Shown in pieces: positions 45,213-53,819 of a stretch of 63,564 nucleotides of DNA; position 1 is the stretch's first letter, and every line of letters starts with the position of its first letter. The position numbers and the translations under genes were made by a program. This DNA is from Jaenimonas drosophilae (taxonomy: Eukaryota; Euglenozoa; Kinetoplastea; Trypanosomatida; Trypanosomatidae). The notes under the pieces are model-generated. The model saw only the letters and a list, made by a program, of their open reading frames with translations, did no database searches and was not told the origin of the DNA. The DNA lies in the NCBI GenBank assembly GCA_030849065.1, contig JASAON010001575.1, positions 1 through 63,564 of the forward strand, in the 5' to 3' direction.

Positions 45213-47765
45213 ATGGAGCCGCGTTCCGTTCCCACAGACTGGATCCATCCAGATCTGCGTCGGGCAATTGTTGAGGAGCAACGGCGAACCTCTGCAGATC
45301 AGCTCGCCCAGGTGGAGGCCTGCTCGAAGCTACTCTACCACGGCGCGGAGGTGGTATACACCGATGCCGAGCAAACATGGAGCCGTGTTGAAACTCTTCG
45401 CAAGAAGCTGCGCATGGCAGAAGAGGCCTACCAAGCTGCCGATCATCTTCGTGAGAAGGCCCGACGCATTCATGGCGAGGTATCTACGCAGCTCCTTCTT
45501 CAGCGGGCTGCTGTGCCGGCATTGGCCGATCCCCGCGTTGTGCAGCGGGACACCTTCATTAGTCAGTGTGTATCTGCCGGTGGTGCTGCCTCATCCTCCA
45601 ACAACACTAACATGTCTTTGCTTGACGTACACTTTCACCACCTCTTTGCCAACCTTCTTGCCCCTCCACATCCACCGTACGGTGTGGAGGCCATCACACG
45701 TTTTCTGCGAGAAGTGGCTCCGCTCTGTCGTTGGTCTGCGGAAGATTCACGTGTGCAGCTTCATCTTCTTCTTGATGAGCCATGCTTGATGGAGAAGGAC
45801 GGAGATCATTCATGCAGCAATGTTGGATGTGTGTATTGGCACCGCGATCAGCTTCATCATCTCAAGCAGGTGTTCCTGCGTGTGGTTGGCCACGCACATC
45901 CGTGGATGGTCAATGAGGCACCCCAACTCTGCGCTGTGGCACGCTTCTTCAGCAGCTATGCATTCATGGTGAATGCGGCCACCTCCATTCACCACCTCTG
46001 CACCTATGTCTGTGGTGCGTTGCAATCTATGATTGATGTAGGCTGGCACACACTGTTGTTGCAGGCCAGCACGCAATCCAAGGCTGTCTGGTTGGCCCCG
46101 ATTGCCACCTCTGCACCACGGTGCTCCTTTGCTGCACTGGAGGAGGAGCTTCTTCGCGATGCGATGGAGCAGCGGCAGTGGCAGGCCACCCTGCTTGGTG
46201 GACCTCATCCAATGCAACAACTTACCACACAGCCAACACCCATTGGGTGGCGCTGTGTGTTACGCTCGCCCGTCGTGCAAACACCAAATCAACGTCTGTG
46301 GCTGGCTGAACAAGGCACCCGCTTCTTCCCCGGATCTCCACACTTGTGGGTTCATCTTCTGATGGCGATGATTGCCACACGCGCGGAGGTGGAGAGCTGC
46401 GCGGTGGTGTGCCTGCGTGCGCTTCGGGCATTGGCGGAAGAGGTTCAGTGTAGCTCGCCTGCTTCGACGGCACTCGCCGCGCGCTACGCTGCCTTCATGG
46501 TGGCAACGTGCGTACGTTATGGATGCTCCACAAGATTTGTGTTGGATGCTGGTACGGTGACTGACCTGTTGGAGGCTGTGTTGTTGGATGAGGATGAGGA
46601 TGAGGAACGGGAAGGTGGAGCAGGGGCAACAACAACACACGAAGAATCCGAAGCCACCATGGCAACGCCACCACCGCAGCCACAACCATCATCATCATCA
46701 TCATCTCGTCTGCCTCCCCCACCTCCGTTGCTCTTGCCGATTGCAGTGCATAACCTCATGTTGATGCTCGTGGTTCTCCAAGAGCGCCCCGGCTGTGTTG
46801 TCTTCGATGATCTTCCGCTGGGTGCGGTCTCTGACCAACTGTGGATGTTGGCCGCCGAGGATACGGTGAGCCACACCACCCACCGCAGCACGCGTCGTCG
46901 GCTGAATCGCCTCATCTCTGAATCCAAAAGGCTGCAGCAAGACGGCAGTGGATGTGTAGAGATGGCGGAGCAGCTAAAAACATCCGCACAGCTCTCCTTG
47001 TTGCGTTCCTACTCCTCCAGCTTGCTCTATGTGGCGCAGATTGTGGCGAAGGTCGGCGCCACCTCCACCACCGCGCAGGCGGATTTGCTATTGGAGTACC
47101 TCCGTGCCGTCGATCGCGAGGATCATCCACACGCAGCGGATGAGATTGCTGCTGCGTTGATTGATGCCACGCATGGCCAATCCTCCTGCCTCCTCACGTT
47201 GCTCTTGGTGTGGAGGCTAGAACAGGCAGGGAGATCAGTGGGAGCACATGTGGAAGCTGCCCTCCATGCACATGAGGTGGAGGTACCTACGCTGGAGAAG
47301 AAGCTCACGGCTCGGCGACGGCCCAACACCATCTCCGCGGTGGAGTGGGCCGCGCGCAACCTCCTCGTGGCGCGATGCATTGTGGAGGAGCCGGTGCAGC
47401 AGCTGGACGTGTTGGAGCAGCTCCTCCCCTTGCGTGAGGTGGCGAGTGATGCCGATGCGCAGTACCTCCTCCTATGTGCAGAGATGAAGCTTGCGGCGGC
47501 CGCACAACGAGTGGATCTCTTTCGATGTATTCTACGGCGGCACCTCATCTTTGCCCGTGAGTGGCATCTTCATGTGTGGAGCCCGTTGGATGTGTGGTAT
47601 GAAGATGTTGTTAGCCACGTACATCTCCTCACGCTACGGGTCTATGCGCTGGTGCCCCTTATTCTCGGTGCACGTGGGGAAGATACGTTGGTGTGGCGGT
47701 GTGCGGTGTTGGAGGTTGGGCTAGACCTAAAGGTACTCCATCCACTACTGCGTGAGGAGGGGTGA
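45213..47765 (+). CDS. ZFC3H1-like zinc-finger and helical-repeat protein
   Basis: 850 residues. An N-terminal coiled coil (about 30-90) is followed by a zinc finger: Cys191-x9-Cys201-x4-Cys206-x3-His210, ending CVYWH and preceded by a short Leu/Asp-rich helix. This is the pattern of the putative zinc finger in ZFC3H1 and fission yeast Red1, scaffolds that feed nuclear polyadenylated RNA to the exosome. The remaining 600 residues are helical repeats of TPR/HAT type, as in the C-terminal half of ZFC3H1, interrupted by an acidic/Pro/Ser loop near 455-505. It lacks the long N-terminal half of human ZFC3H1. The assignment rests on the finger and layout only. Confidence 0.6.
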   Translation: MEPRSVPTDWIHPDLRRAIVEEQRRTSADQLAQVEACSKLLYHGAEVVYTDAEQTWSRVETLRKKLRMAEEAYQAADHLREKARRIHGEVSTQLLLQRAAVPALADPRVVQRDTFISQCVSAGGAASSSNNTNMSLLDVHFHHLFANLLAPPHPPYGVEAITRFLREVAPLCRWSAEDSRVQLHLLLDEPCLMEKDGDHSCSNVGCVYWHRDQLHHLKQVFLRVVGHAHPWMVNEAPQLCAVARFFSSYAFMVNAATSIHHLCTYVCGALQSMIDVGWHTLLLQASTQSKAVWLAPIATSAPRCSFAALEEELLRDAMEQRQWQATLLGGPHPMQQLTTQPTPIGWRCVLRSPVVQTPNQRLWLAEQGTRFFPGSPHLWVHLLMAMIATRAEVESCAVVCLRALRALAEEVQCSSPASTALAARYAAFMVATCVRYGCSTRFVLDAGTVTDLLEAVLLDEDEDEEREGGAGATTTHEESEATMATPPPQPQPSSSSSSRLPPPPPLLLPIAVHNLMLMLVVLQERPGCVVFDDLPLGAVSDQLWMLAAEDTVSHTTHRSTRRRLNRLISESKRLQQDGSGCVEMAEQLKTSAQLSLLRSYSSSLLYVAQIVAKVGATSTTAQADLLLEYLRAVDREDHPHAADEIAAALIDATHGQSSCLLTLLLVWRLEQAGRSVGAHVEAALHAHEVEVPTLEKKLTARRRPNTISAVEWAARNLLVARCIVEEPVQQLDVLEQLLPLREVASDADAQYLLLCAEMKLAAAAQRVDLFRCILRRHLIFAREWHLHVWSPLDVWYEDVVSHVHLLTLRVYALVPLILGARGEDTLVWRCAVLEVGLDLKVLHPLLREEG

Positions 47766-47998
47766 GGGGGCGTGTTGCGGTGCGCCGTGTTGTTGTGTGG
47801 ATCGTCACCAACGCCAACAATGTTCTTATGTTTTTTTTTCATCATGCCTGTGTGTTGTTTGTGTGTGCCCATCTCACACGCCGTGCACCTCTATCTTCTT
47901 CTTCACTTTTTCTTCATGACTCAGTACAAGTATAGTCGGCGCACCTTGTGTGAAGTTGTGCGTGTTTTTGTTGTTGTTGTTGTTGTGTGATTGGTTCC

Positions 47999-50449
47999 AT
48001 GAGCAGTGGCATCGATGCGCTGCAGTGGGCGGTGCTAGAAACCCCACACTCCACCAAAAACTGGATAGCCCTCATCCAGGCCACCGCCCAACATGCTCAT
48101 GCCAATGACGTTGAGCGGGCTAACGCCATCAACATCGTCTACGAACGTGCGGTACGTGCGCTGCCAGCATCCTACAAGCTCTGGAGCCGATATCTCCGCT
48201 TCCGCCACGAAGAGACGAAAACATTGTGCTCCCCGCAGGAGCTCTTTCAATCCATCCGCGCCTTGTACGAACGTGCGGTGGAGAAGCTGCCCACGATGCC
48301 CATGCTGTGGGTGAGGTACGTTGAGTTCCTCATGGCCAGCCCGGTCCTCCGCATCACCATGACGCGGCAAACCATTGGCCGTGGATTGCACGCGCTGCCG
48401 TCGAGCCAGCATGATGTGTTGTGGTCGCTGGTACGTCGCTGGACCCGTTCCACACAGGTGCCACTTCCCACCGTGGAGTTGTTGTGGTCTGCCTACTGCC
48501 GCTTCCATCCTTCGGCGCTCTCCACGCAACAGTATCTCGATCTGCTGCAGCTCCGTGGAGATACAAACACCTATCTACGAGTGTGCTCAGAGGTGGCCTG
48601 TGGAGGTCCACGTGCGCCACACGATGCGCAACGTCTCTTGGGCAATGCCTTGTGGTGGGAGGCGGTGGAGATTGCGCTTCGCACTGCCACTCCAGGATGG
48701 AGCAGTGGGGTGGAGGAGGTGGCGAAGCTCGTGGAGGTTGGCCATTCACGCTGCCTCTCTCCGGTGCGGCTGCTCTTGGCACACATCATCTTCCTCTACG
48801 GTCAAGGCATGATTGCTGCCGCACGAACGGCCCTACGCCGTGCGCTTGAGGAGGCGGCTGACCCGCTCGCCTTTGCCGCCCTGTACGAGGCGGCGGTGGA
48901 GGTGGAAGATCAGGTGCTGGATGCCTTCGCCACGGATGAACGTCTACGTACCATCACCGATGAGAACATCTACGCACAGGTTGTGCGTCGCGTGTTTGGT
49001 GGCGAGGAGCCGATGCGGTTCCTACAGGAGCTCGTGGAGAGCTACCCGTTGTGGCTTAATCAAAGCCAACTTCGTGGCGCACCACGCAGCGCTCCGCTGT
49101 GGCTGAAGCGAGCGGAGATGGTGGAAGAAGAGGTTGGTATGGGCAAGCGAAGCCCGCAGGATCTCGTTGAGCTCCTTCGTCAGGCCATCGCACGTTGCAG
49201 CGCAGGGATGAGCCACAGCCATCCTGCCGTTGGCCAGCTTGTTGAGCGTCTCGCACACGCCGTGGTGGAGGCAGATAAGCCGGCGGAGGCGGTGGAGGTG
49301 TTGTGCTCCGCCGCCTGGTCCACCCACTTCTCATCTGTTGCCGTGAATGCGTACCTCCTCGGCCTCTCCGTGGAGCTCCGCCTCAGCCACGCCCTCGCCA
49401 CCCCGCAAGAGGTGCTGCTTGATATGCTACACCATGTGGAGATGAAGAAGGATGGCCTTAACAAGTCTGGTACGCTCACGGGTGGCCGACCACGACGCAT
49501 GGGCCTCCTCACGAGCTCCACCTCTTCCGCTGGTGGTGTGGCGGCATCCACCCTGACCGAGGTGCGTGATGATGCACGAGTGTGGCTCCTCTGCTTCGAC
49601 CTCGCACTCCGTTCGTGCACCATGACGGAGGTGCAACACGTTCTGGGCAGTTTGGCATCCTCGGTGGCCTACACCCCCGAGGCGGCTTGCTACGTGGCTA
49701 AACGTTTGCATCAACGTGGTGAGGTGGATTCATCGCTTCGTGTGCTCGAGGAGGCGGCCAACCTCTTCCGCGATCGGCCCGCAGCGATGGTTGTGCTCCT
49801 CAGCCAACACTTCTCCGCCCTCTGCAGCAGTGTTGGCCAACCTGGCGCGGATACCTGCCCGCTGGAGGCCATGCGCGAGCTCTATCAGGTGTTGCTGGAT
49901 ATCACCCCGGCCGCCTTGGCACGTACCGCGGTGGCAGTGGTGGAGCTCCACGTGGCCTGCGCGCTTGTGGAGAAGAGCTTTGGCTTGTTTGGTGCTGCGG
50001 TGCGCATCATGCGCACCATCACAACCATGGCCATCTCCACCCTCTCCGCAGAAGATCATCTCGCCGTGTTGTGCGGGTTGATCGAGAAGTCTATAGCCAT
50101 CACCATTGAGGTGGCTGGTGTTGCAGGTCTGCGGCCCTTTGGGGCGGAGCTCATTCGCCGTGTGGAGCACCCCCTCCTCCTCCAACGCATCGCCCTGCAG
50201 TGGGCCGCGGCGGAGAAGCGTGGCAATCAGGTTGCGGCAGCCCACACCATCCTCTCCGCCTGCAGCAAGTCGCAAGACCCACGTACCGCGCATGGAGCTG
50301 TGTTTTGGTCGCTGTGGGAGTCTGCGTGTGTTGATGTGCAGCAATTTGAGGAGGTGGGCCGATGCCGGCAACAGGCTGCCACCTACCACGAGGCACGCAC
50401 TCCCGCAGCGGGTGAGGTCGAGGGTGATGAGGAGGCAGAAGAGGCGTAG
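47999..50449 (+). CDS. SYF1: SYF1/XAB2-like HAT-repeat splicing factor
   Basis: 816 residues of HAT repeats. SYF1 (XAB2) is a scaffold in the NineTeen-complex-associated part of the spliceosome; in kinetoplastids it would serve mainly trans-splicing. The N-terminal repeats match SYF1 block by block: NAINIVYERAVRALPASYKLW, then a RALYERAVEKLPTMPMLWVRY segment and an LMASPVLRITMTRQTIGRGL repeat. The C-terminus is acidic (VEGDEEAEEA). An upstream in-frame GTG at 47987 follows a GTT repeat; the ATG is preferred. Confidence 0.82.
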   Translation: MSSGIDALQWAVLETPHSTKNWIALIQATAQHAHANDVERANAINIVYERAVRALPASYKLWSRYLRFRHEETKTLCSPQELFQSIRALYERAVEKLPTMPMLWVRYVEFLMASPVLRITMTRQTIGRGLHALPSSQHDVLWSLVRRWTRSTQVPLPTVELLWSAYCRFHPSALSTQQYLDLLQLRGDTNTYLRVCSEVACGGPRAPHDAQRLLGNALWWEAVEIALRTATPGWSSGVEEVAKLVEVGHSRCLSPVRLLLAHIIFLYGQGMIAAARTALRRALEEAADPLAFAALYEAAVEVEDQVLDAFATDERLRTITDENIYAQVVRRVFGGEEPMRFLQELVESYPLWLNQSQLRGAPRSAPLWLKRAEMVEEEVGMGKRSPQDLVELLRQAIARCSAGMSHSHPAVGQLVERLAHAVVEADKPAEAVEVLCSAAWSTHFSSVAVNAYLLGLSVELRLSHALATPQEVLLDMLHHVEMKKDGLNKSGTLTGGRPRRMGLLTSSTSSAGGVAASTLTEVRDDARVWLLCFDLALRSCTMTEVQHVLGSLASSVAYTPEAACYVAKRLHQRGEVDSSLRVLEEAANLFRDRPAAMVVLLSQHFSALCSSVGQPGADTCPLEAMRELYQVLLDITPAALARTAVAVVELHVACALVEKSFGLFGAAVRIMRTITTMAISTLSAEDHLAVLCGLIEKSIAITIEVAGVAGLRPFGAELIRRVEHPLLLQRIALQWAAAEKRGNQVAAAHTILSACSKSQDPRTAHGAVFWSLWESACVDVQQFEEVGRCRQQAATYHEARTPAAGEVEGDEEAEEA

Positions 50450-50470
50450 TGGGGGGGAGCCACCCCTCGG

Positions 50471-50532
50471 TTGTGTGCGTGTGTGTGTGTGTGTGGAGAT
50501 ACGCACGCACACACACACACACACACACACAC
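50471..50532 (+). repeat. (GT)n/(AC)n inverted repeat, potential long hairpin
   Basis: A GT-rich arm at about 50471-50496 and an AC-rich arm at about 50500-50532 are separated by about four to six bases. They are self-complementary and would form a near-perfect stem of over 20 bp in RNA or a cruciform in DNA. It begins about 20 bases after the SYF1 stop and ends about 160 bases before the next start, so it lies in the SYF1 3' UTR or the spacer. Confidence 0.8.
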
Positions 50533-50645
50533 CACTGGCAATTCTGCGATCAATAAGATGACCAAACACTCATACAACAGTAGTAATACACGACGCACAC
50601 ACTCACATACACTTTGGTGCCGTACTACTTCGTCATTGCATATGC

Positions 50646-50676
50646 TTTTTTTCTCTCTTCCACATCTCTTGTGTAG
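50646..50676 (+). promoter_or_regulatory. Candidate trans-splice acceptor for the gene at 50690
   Basis: A T/C tract (seven T, then CTCTCTTCC) is followed by GTGTAG with AG at 50675-50676, 13 bases before the ATG. It decides the start: the frame is open far upstream, through CA repeats, to 50471. Confidence 0.55.
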
Positions 50677-50689
50677 GCAACCACTCTCA

Positions 50690-51721
50690 ATGTGGGCATT
50701 GACGAAGACCCCCATCACCAATGCCGGGCTTCGCAAGCTTCTTGAGGAGCACAAACGAAGATGTAGGTACCGCAGCGATGTGTGGCTGTTGCGTTCGCAT
50801 CTGCATCACCTCAACGTACGCGAGCTTCTCCCATTGAAGGGCCTCCCCATCACCACATCCTTGATGATTGGCGGAGAAGCACCTTCTGCGGTTCCGATGC
50901 GTCGCGTTCCTCACAACATGGCGCGCCAGCTTATGGAGAGGTGCCCACCCACACAAGGGGATCAAGGGTCCTACGTCCTCCACAAGGATGGCGATGCTGA
51001 ATCATCTTCACTCCACTGGGTTGCTGCGACGCCACGAGAGTTGTTGGATGCCTCGTTGCAACGCAACTATCATCCACGCACCGATCGGCTTCTCTGCTCC
51101 ATGGCAATACACCCATGCTATCATCACCCACAACCAACTCTGCAGATGATTAATGCTCAAGACACCAACAACCCCTACCTCCTCGATGATTCACTACAGC
51201 ACATGGACCTCTCCGCACACGCACCCATTCGTGATGAATTCATCAGCGGCCTCACCACCATCTCCGCACAGTTTTCTTACCGCGCATGCTACTGGTTGGA
51301 GGAGGATTGCCTGGGGAGTGAGTACGGCATCCGCTACCAACGCCGATCAAACTGTTTGGTTGGCGCACACGCCGTCGCCGCCACGGAGATCATTCGCCTC
51401 GTACATCTCTCGCAGCTCAGCATGGAGGAGCAGCAGCGCCTCATTGATTGTGCTCCACGCTTTGTCTTGTTGGATGGGCAACAGCAGGTGTTTGTGCGCT
51501 TGGATGGGCGCTGGGCGAGGTGCCGCGCACATCGCATTCGGCCACCGTTGCTGCCCACCCACGTACCGGCGGAAGCTCTGCGCGATACGGGAACCAGTGA
51601 GTTGGTGCCACTCTTATGGGTTGTTGTGAATGATGAAACGGTGTTTGATGGAGCTGCGGTAGTGCGCCGACGTGTGCTGCACCGCCGCTTCTTCAACCTG
51701 GAGCAGCTGGAGCCGCTCTAG
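50690..51721 (+). CDS. Hypothetical protein, basic, possibly mitochondrial
   Basis: 343 residues. The N-terminus MWALTKTPITNAGLRKLLEEHKRR could be a mitochondrial presequence. His- and Arg-rich throughout (HLHHLNVREL, HRRFFNLEQLEPL), with no TM segment. Conserved-looking blocks are DGDAESSSLHW, SYRACYWLEEDCLGSEYGIRY and CAPRFVLLDGQQ. I do not recognise the family; a lineage-specific mitoribosomal or RNA-binding protein would fit the composition, but this is a guess. The predicted splice site just upstream supports the start. Confidence 0.7.
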   Translation: MWALTKTPITNAGLRKLLEEHKRRCRYRSDVWLLRSHLHHLNVRELLPLKGLPITTSLMIGGEAPSAVPMRRVPHNMARQLMERCPPTQGDQGSYVLHKDGDAESSSLHWVAATPRELLDASLQRNYHPRTDRLLCSMAIHPCYHHPQPTLQMINAQDTNNPYLLDDSLQHMDLSAHAPIRDEFISGLTTISAQFSYRACYWLEEDCLGSEYGIRYQRRSNCLVGAHAVAATEIIRLVHLSQLSMEEQQRLIDCAPRFVLLDGQQQVFVRLDGRWARCRAHRIRPPLLPTHVPAEALRDTGTSELVPLLWVVVNDETVFDGAAVVRRRVLHRRFFNLEQLEPL

Positions 51722-51961
51722 TTGCTTCCAATGATGAATCTGCTACTTCTGCTAGGTTAACAACGTATTGTATTGATGCGAGCACGTGTGAAGGTGTTCG
51801 TGTTGTTGTGTTGGCCACCACAAAGATATATGTCGGATGTACGTCTACGTTCATGAGAATCATCTCCTCCTCAAACTTCTCCTTGTTGTTGTTGCTTTCC
51901 ACGTAGGCTGAGGTTGCTGCTCCACACACACACATCCACATCATCACAATAAACATTCATC

Positions 51962-52432
51962 ATGACTGCCACCACCAAGTACGCCTACATTGCTGGGCCG
52001 ATGGTATTTGAGCCGGACTTTGGTGCCTCCTTCTTCGATGGCGTACGCAAGCTCCTCCAACCCACCAACGTGGTGCCGCTCATTCCCGTTGACAACATCG
52101 CCAACGGCGCGCTCGAGATTCGTCAAAAGAACATGGAGATGATCGCCAAGTGTGACTGCATCATCGCCAATCTCTCCCCCTTTCGCTCCAACGAACCCGA
52201 CTGCGGCACCGCCTTCGAGGTGGGCTACGCCGCCGCCCTTGGCAAGATCATCATCACCTACTCCAGCGATGCACGCACCATGGTGGAGAAGTACGGCGGC
52301 AAGGTGGATGGCGATGGCAAGTTGGTGGAGGACTTTCAGCTTCCCTTCAATCTCATGCTGGGAGATGGCTCACCCATCTTTGGCAGCTTTGAGGAGGCCT
52401 TTAGGCACTACGTCGTTACATACGCCACGTAG
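51962..52432 (+). CDS. Nucleoside 2-deoxyribosyltransferase
   Basis: 156 residues, complete. Transfers 2-deoxyribose between purine and pyrimidine bases, or hydrolyses it, in nucleotide salvage. YAYIAGPMVF is the N-terminal phosphate-loop-like strand, CDCIIANLSPFR the second, and the nucleophile is Glu86 in CGTAFEVGYAAALGK. It matches the bacterial NDRT family, also present in trypanosomes where structures exist; the gene was probably acquired from bacteria long ago, since codon use is like that of its neighbours. Cytosolic; no targeting signal seen. Confidence 0.92.
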   Translation: MTATTKYAYIAGPMVFEPDFGASFFDGVRKLLQPTNVVPLIPVDNIANGALEIRQKNMEMIAKCDCIIANLSPFRSNEPDCGTAFEVGYAAALGKIIITYSSDARTMVEKYGGKVDGDGKLVEDFQLPFNLMLGDGSPIFGSFEEAFRHYVVTYAT

Positions 52433-52897
52433 AGCTCCGCCTGTGTTTCCTTCTTCCACCTCCTCCCACCACCTTTGGTGGTGTATCGTTGTGTTCTCGA
52501 TGGGAAAACGTCTCTTCGTTCTTCTTTTTCACTGTCTGTGATGAGTACGCGTGGATTCTTGCTTTGTTTTTATGCGCACGCCAACAGCTTCCACGCAGTA
52601 GCAGCATCGAGTGAGGTTGGCTGCCCTGTGTGTTGATGGAGGCCTGCATCGGGGTGGATCCTGTTCTTGATAATCGTGACCTGTCTTGGTGGTGTCATTG
52701 CCACCTCGTTGAAGATGTTGGAGCCCTCGTGCGTGCGTGTTTCCTTCGAGATGCGCTCGAGATGAGGCGTACACCTTCCCCCCCCCCTCCTCGCCCGCTT
52801 CGTTGATTGTTTTGGCTGTTGTTTCTTCTTCTATTGTGTTTATATGCGCACACCATCATCAAGAGCTCCATCTCCCACATTGCAAAGCAAAGGAGAG
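52433..52897. other. Intergenic upstream of the cyclophilin-like gene
   Basis: C-run at 52778-52787; T/C tract at 52820-52840 followed by AGs near 52863-52865, downstream of the ATG at 52844 and so against its use. No gene seen. Confidence 0.55.
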
Positions 52898-53590
52898 ATG
52901 CGCTGGGCCCTTCTTGTCTTGAGCTCTGCCATGGCTGCTCAGGGCGTACGCCATTCGCAACACACTTCATGTAGTGCTCGGCCAGCCTACATCTCGCCCA
53001 GAATGCCCGACAGCACCAACACACACATTGAGCTCACTATCAGCTGCGAGGAGTCTTCCTCTCTATGGTGGTTGGGGAAGCGCGGTACCACGCGGGAGGT
53101 GGGCACCGTGAAGGTGGAGCTCTTCAATGAGCTAGAGCCCATCCTATGCAGCAGCATCCGTGAGCTATGCATCAACGCACAAGACTCACAGAGGAGCTAC
53201 ACAAACACAATGGTGGAGGTGCTTCCACGCCTGCAGCGCCTCCTTCTTGGCCGCGTTCTCTGTGGTGATGATCTACTTGGAAGCTCATCTTTTGGAAGCC
53301 TTCTACGGCCTCAACGGACCCGCCGTGATCCAGACGAGCTACTTCGCGCTGGGATGGTTGGCCTCCTCACCCGCCAAGGCCAGGTGGGCTCGACGCTGGC
53401 GGTGCTGCTGGAGGCTCAGAGGATGCAGGAGCTCACTCCGTGTGGGCAGGTGGTGGAGGGGATGGAGGTGCTGTGGGAGGTGATGGCACACAACGCGGCA
53501 TCACCTCCTCGACGGCTTTTCATCTCACACTCTGCGGTATTGCAGAATGCCAGAACGCGAATGGTGAAGCGTTCATGGATCAATGGTTGA
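52898..53590 (+). CDS. Degenerate cyclophilin-like protein
   Basis: 230 residues. The order of elements recalls cyclophilin: GTVKVELFNELEPILCSSIRELC (cf. G.I..ELF....P.T..NFR.LC), GMVGLLTRQGQVGSTLAVLLEA (cf. M-A-x-x-G-x-x-x-x-GSQFFI) and GQVVEGMEVLWEV (cf. G.VVEGMDVV..I). The catalytic FHR Arg and the QFF triad are not recognisable, so prolyl isomerase activity is unlikely. The first 15 residues (MRWALLVLSSAMAAQG) could be a signal or mitochondrial peptide. An upstream in-frame ATG at 52844 lies before the probable splice AG, so I start at 52898. Confidence 0.5.
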   Translation: MRWALLVLSSAMAAQGVRHSQHTSCSARPAYISPRMPDSTNTHIELTISCEESSSLWWLGKRGTTREVGTVKVELFNELEPILCSSIRELCINAQDSQRSYTNTMVEVLPRLQRLLLGRVLCGDDLLGSSSFGSLLRPQRTRRDPDELLRAGMVGLLTRQGQVGSTLAVLLEAQRMQELTPCGQVVEGMEVLWEVMAHNAASPPRRLFISHSAVLQNARTRMVKRSWING

Positions 53591-53761
53591 GGATACTGAC
53601 TATCCTCTCCACTTACAATCAGCAACAACAACATTAACACTTGCCACGGGAAGACGTACCTGTACCTGTGTATGCGAAAAATCACGACGTTGTTGTTTCC
53701 AACTTACTTTCTTCGTGTGCCCCGACAGCGTAGCAACCACCCTCATCTTCACCAACACAAC

Positions 53762-53775
53762 ATTTTTTTTCTTAG
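53762..53775 (+). promoter_or_regulatory. Candidate trans-splice acceptor for the MFS gene
   Basis: A run of T with one C ends in TTAG, AG at 53774-53775, 44 bases before the ATG at 53820. Confidence 0.5.
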
Positions 53776-53819
53776 ATTCTGGGTGACCTCTTCTTCATCA
53801 CTTTCATCATCTATCACTC

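Noticed and set aside
50471..50532. CRISPR or telomere-like repeat
   Set aside because: Simple dinucleotide arms with no spacers or telomeric unit.
50471..50689. Extension of the 50690 gene through the CA repeat
   Set aside because: Opens at a dinucleotide repeat, and a strong splice acceptor lies at 50675-50676.
52844..52897. Earlier ATG for the cyclophilin-like gene
   Set aside because: The first AG after the pyrimidine tract lies downstream of this ATG, so it should not be in the mature mRNA.
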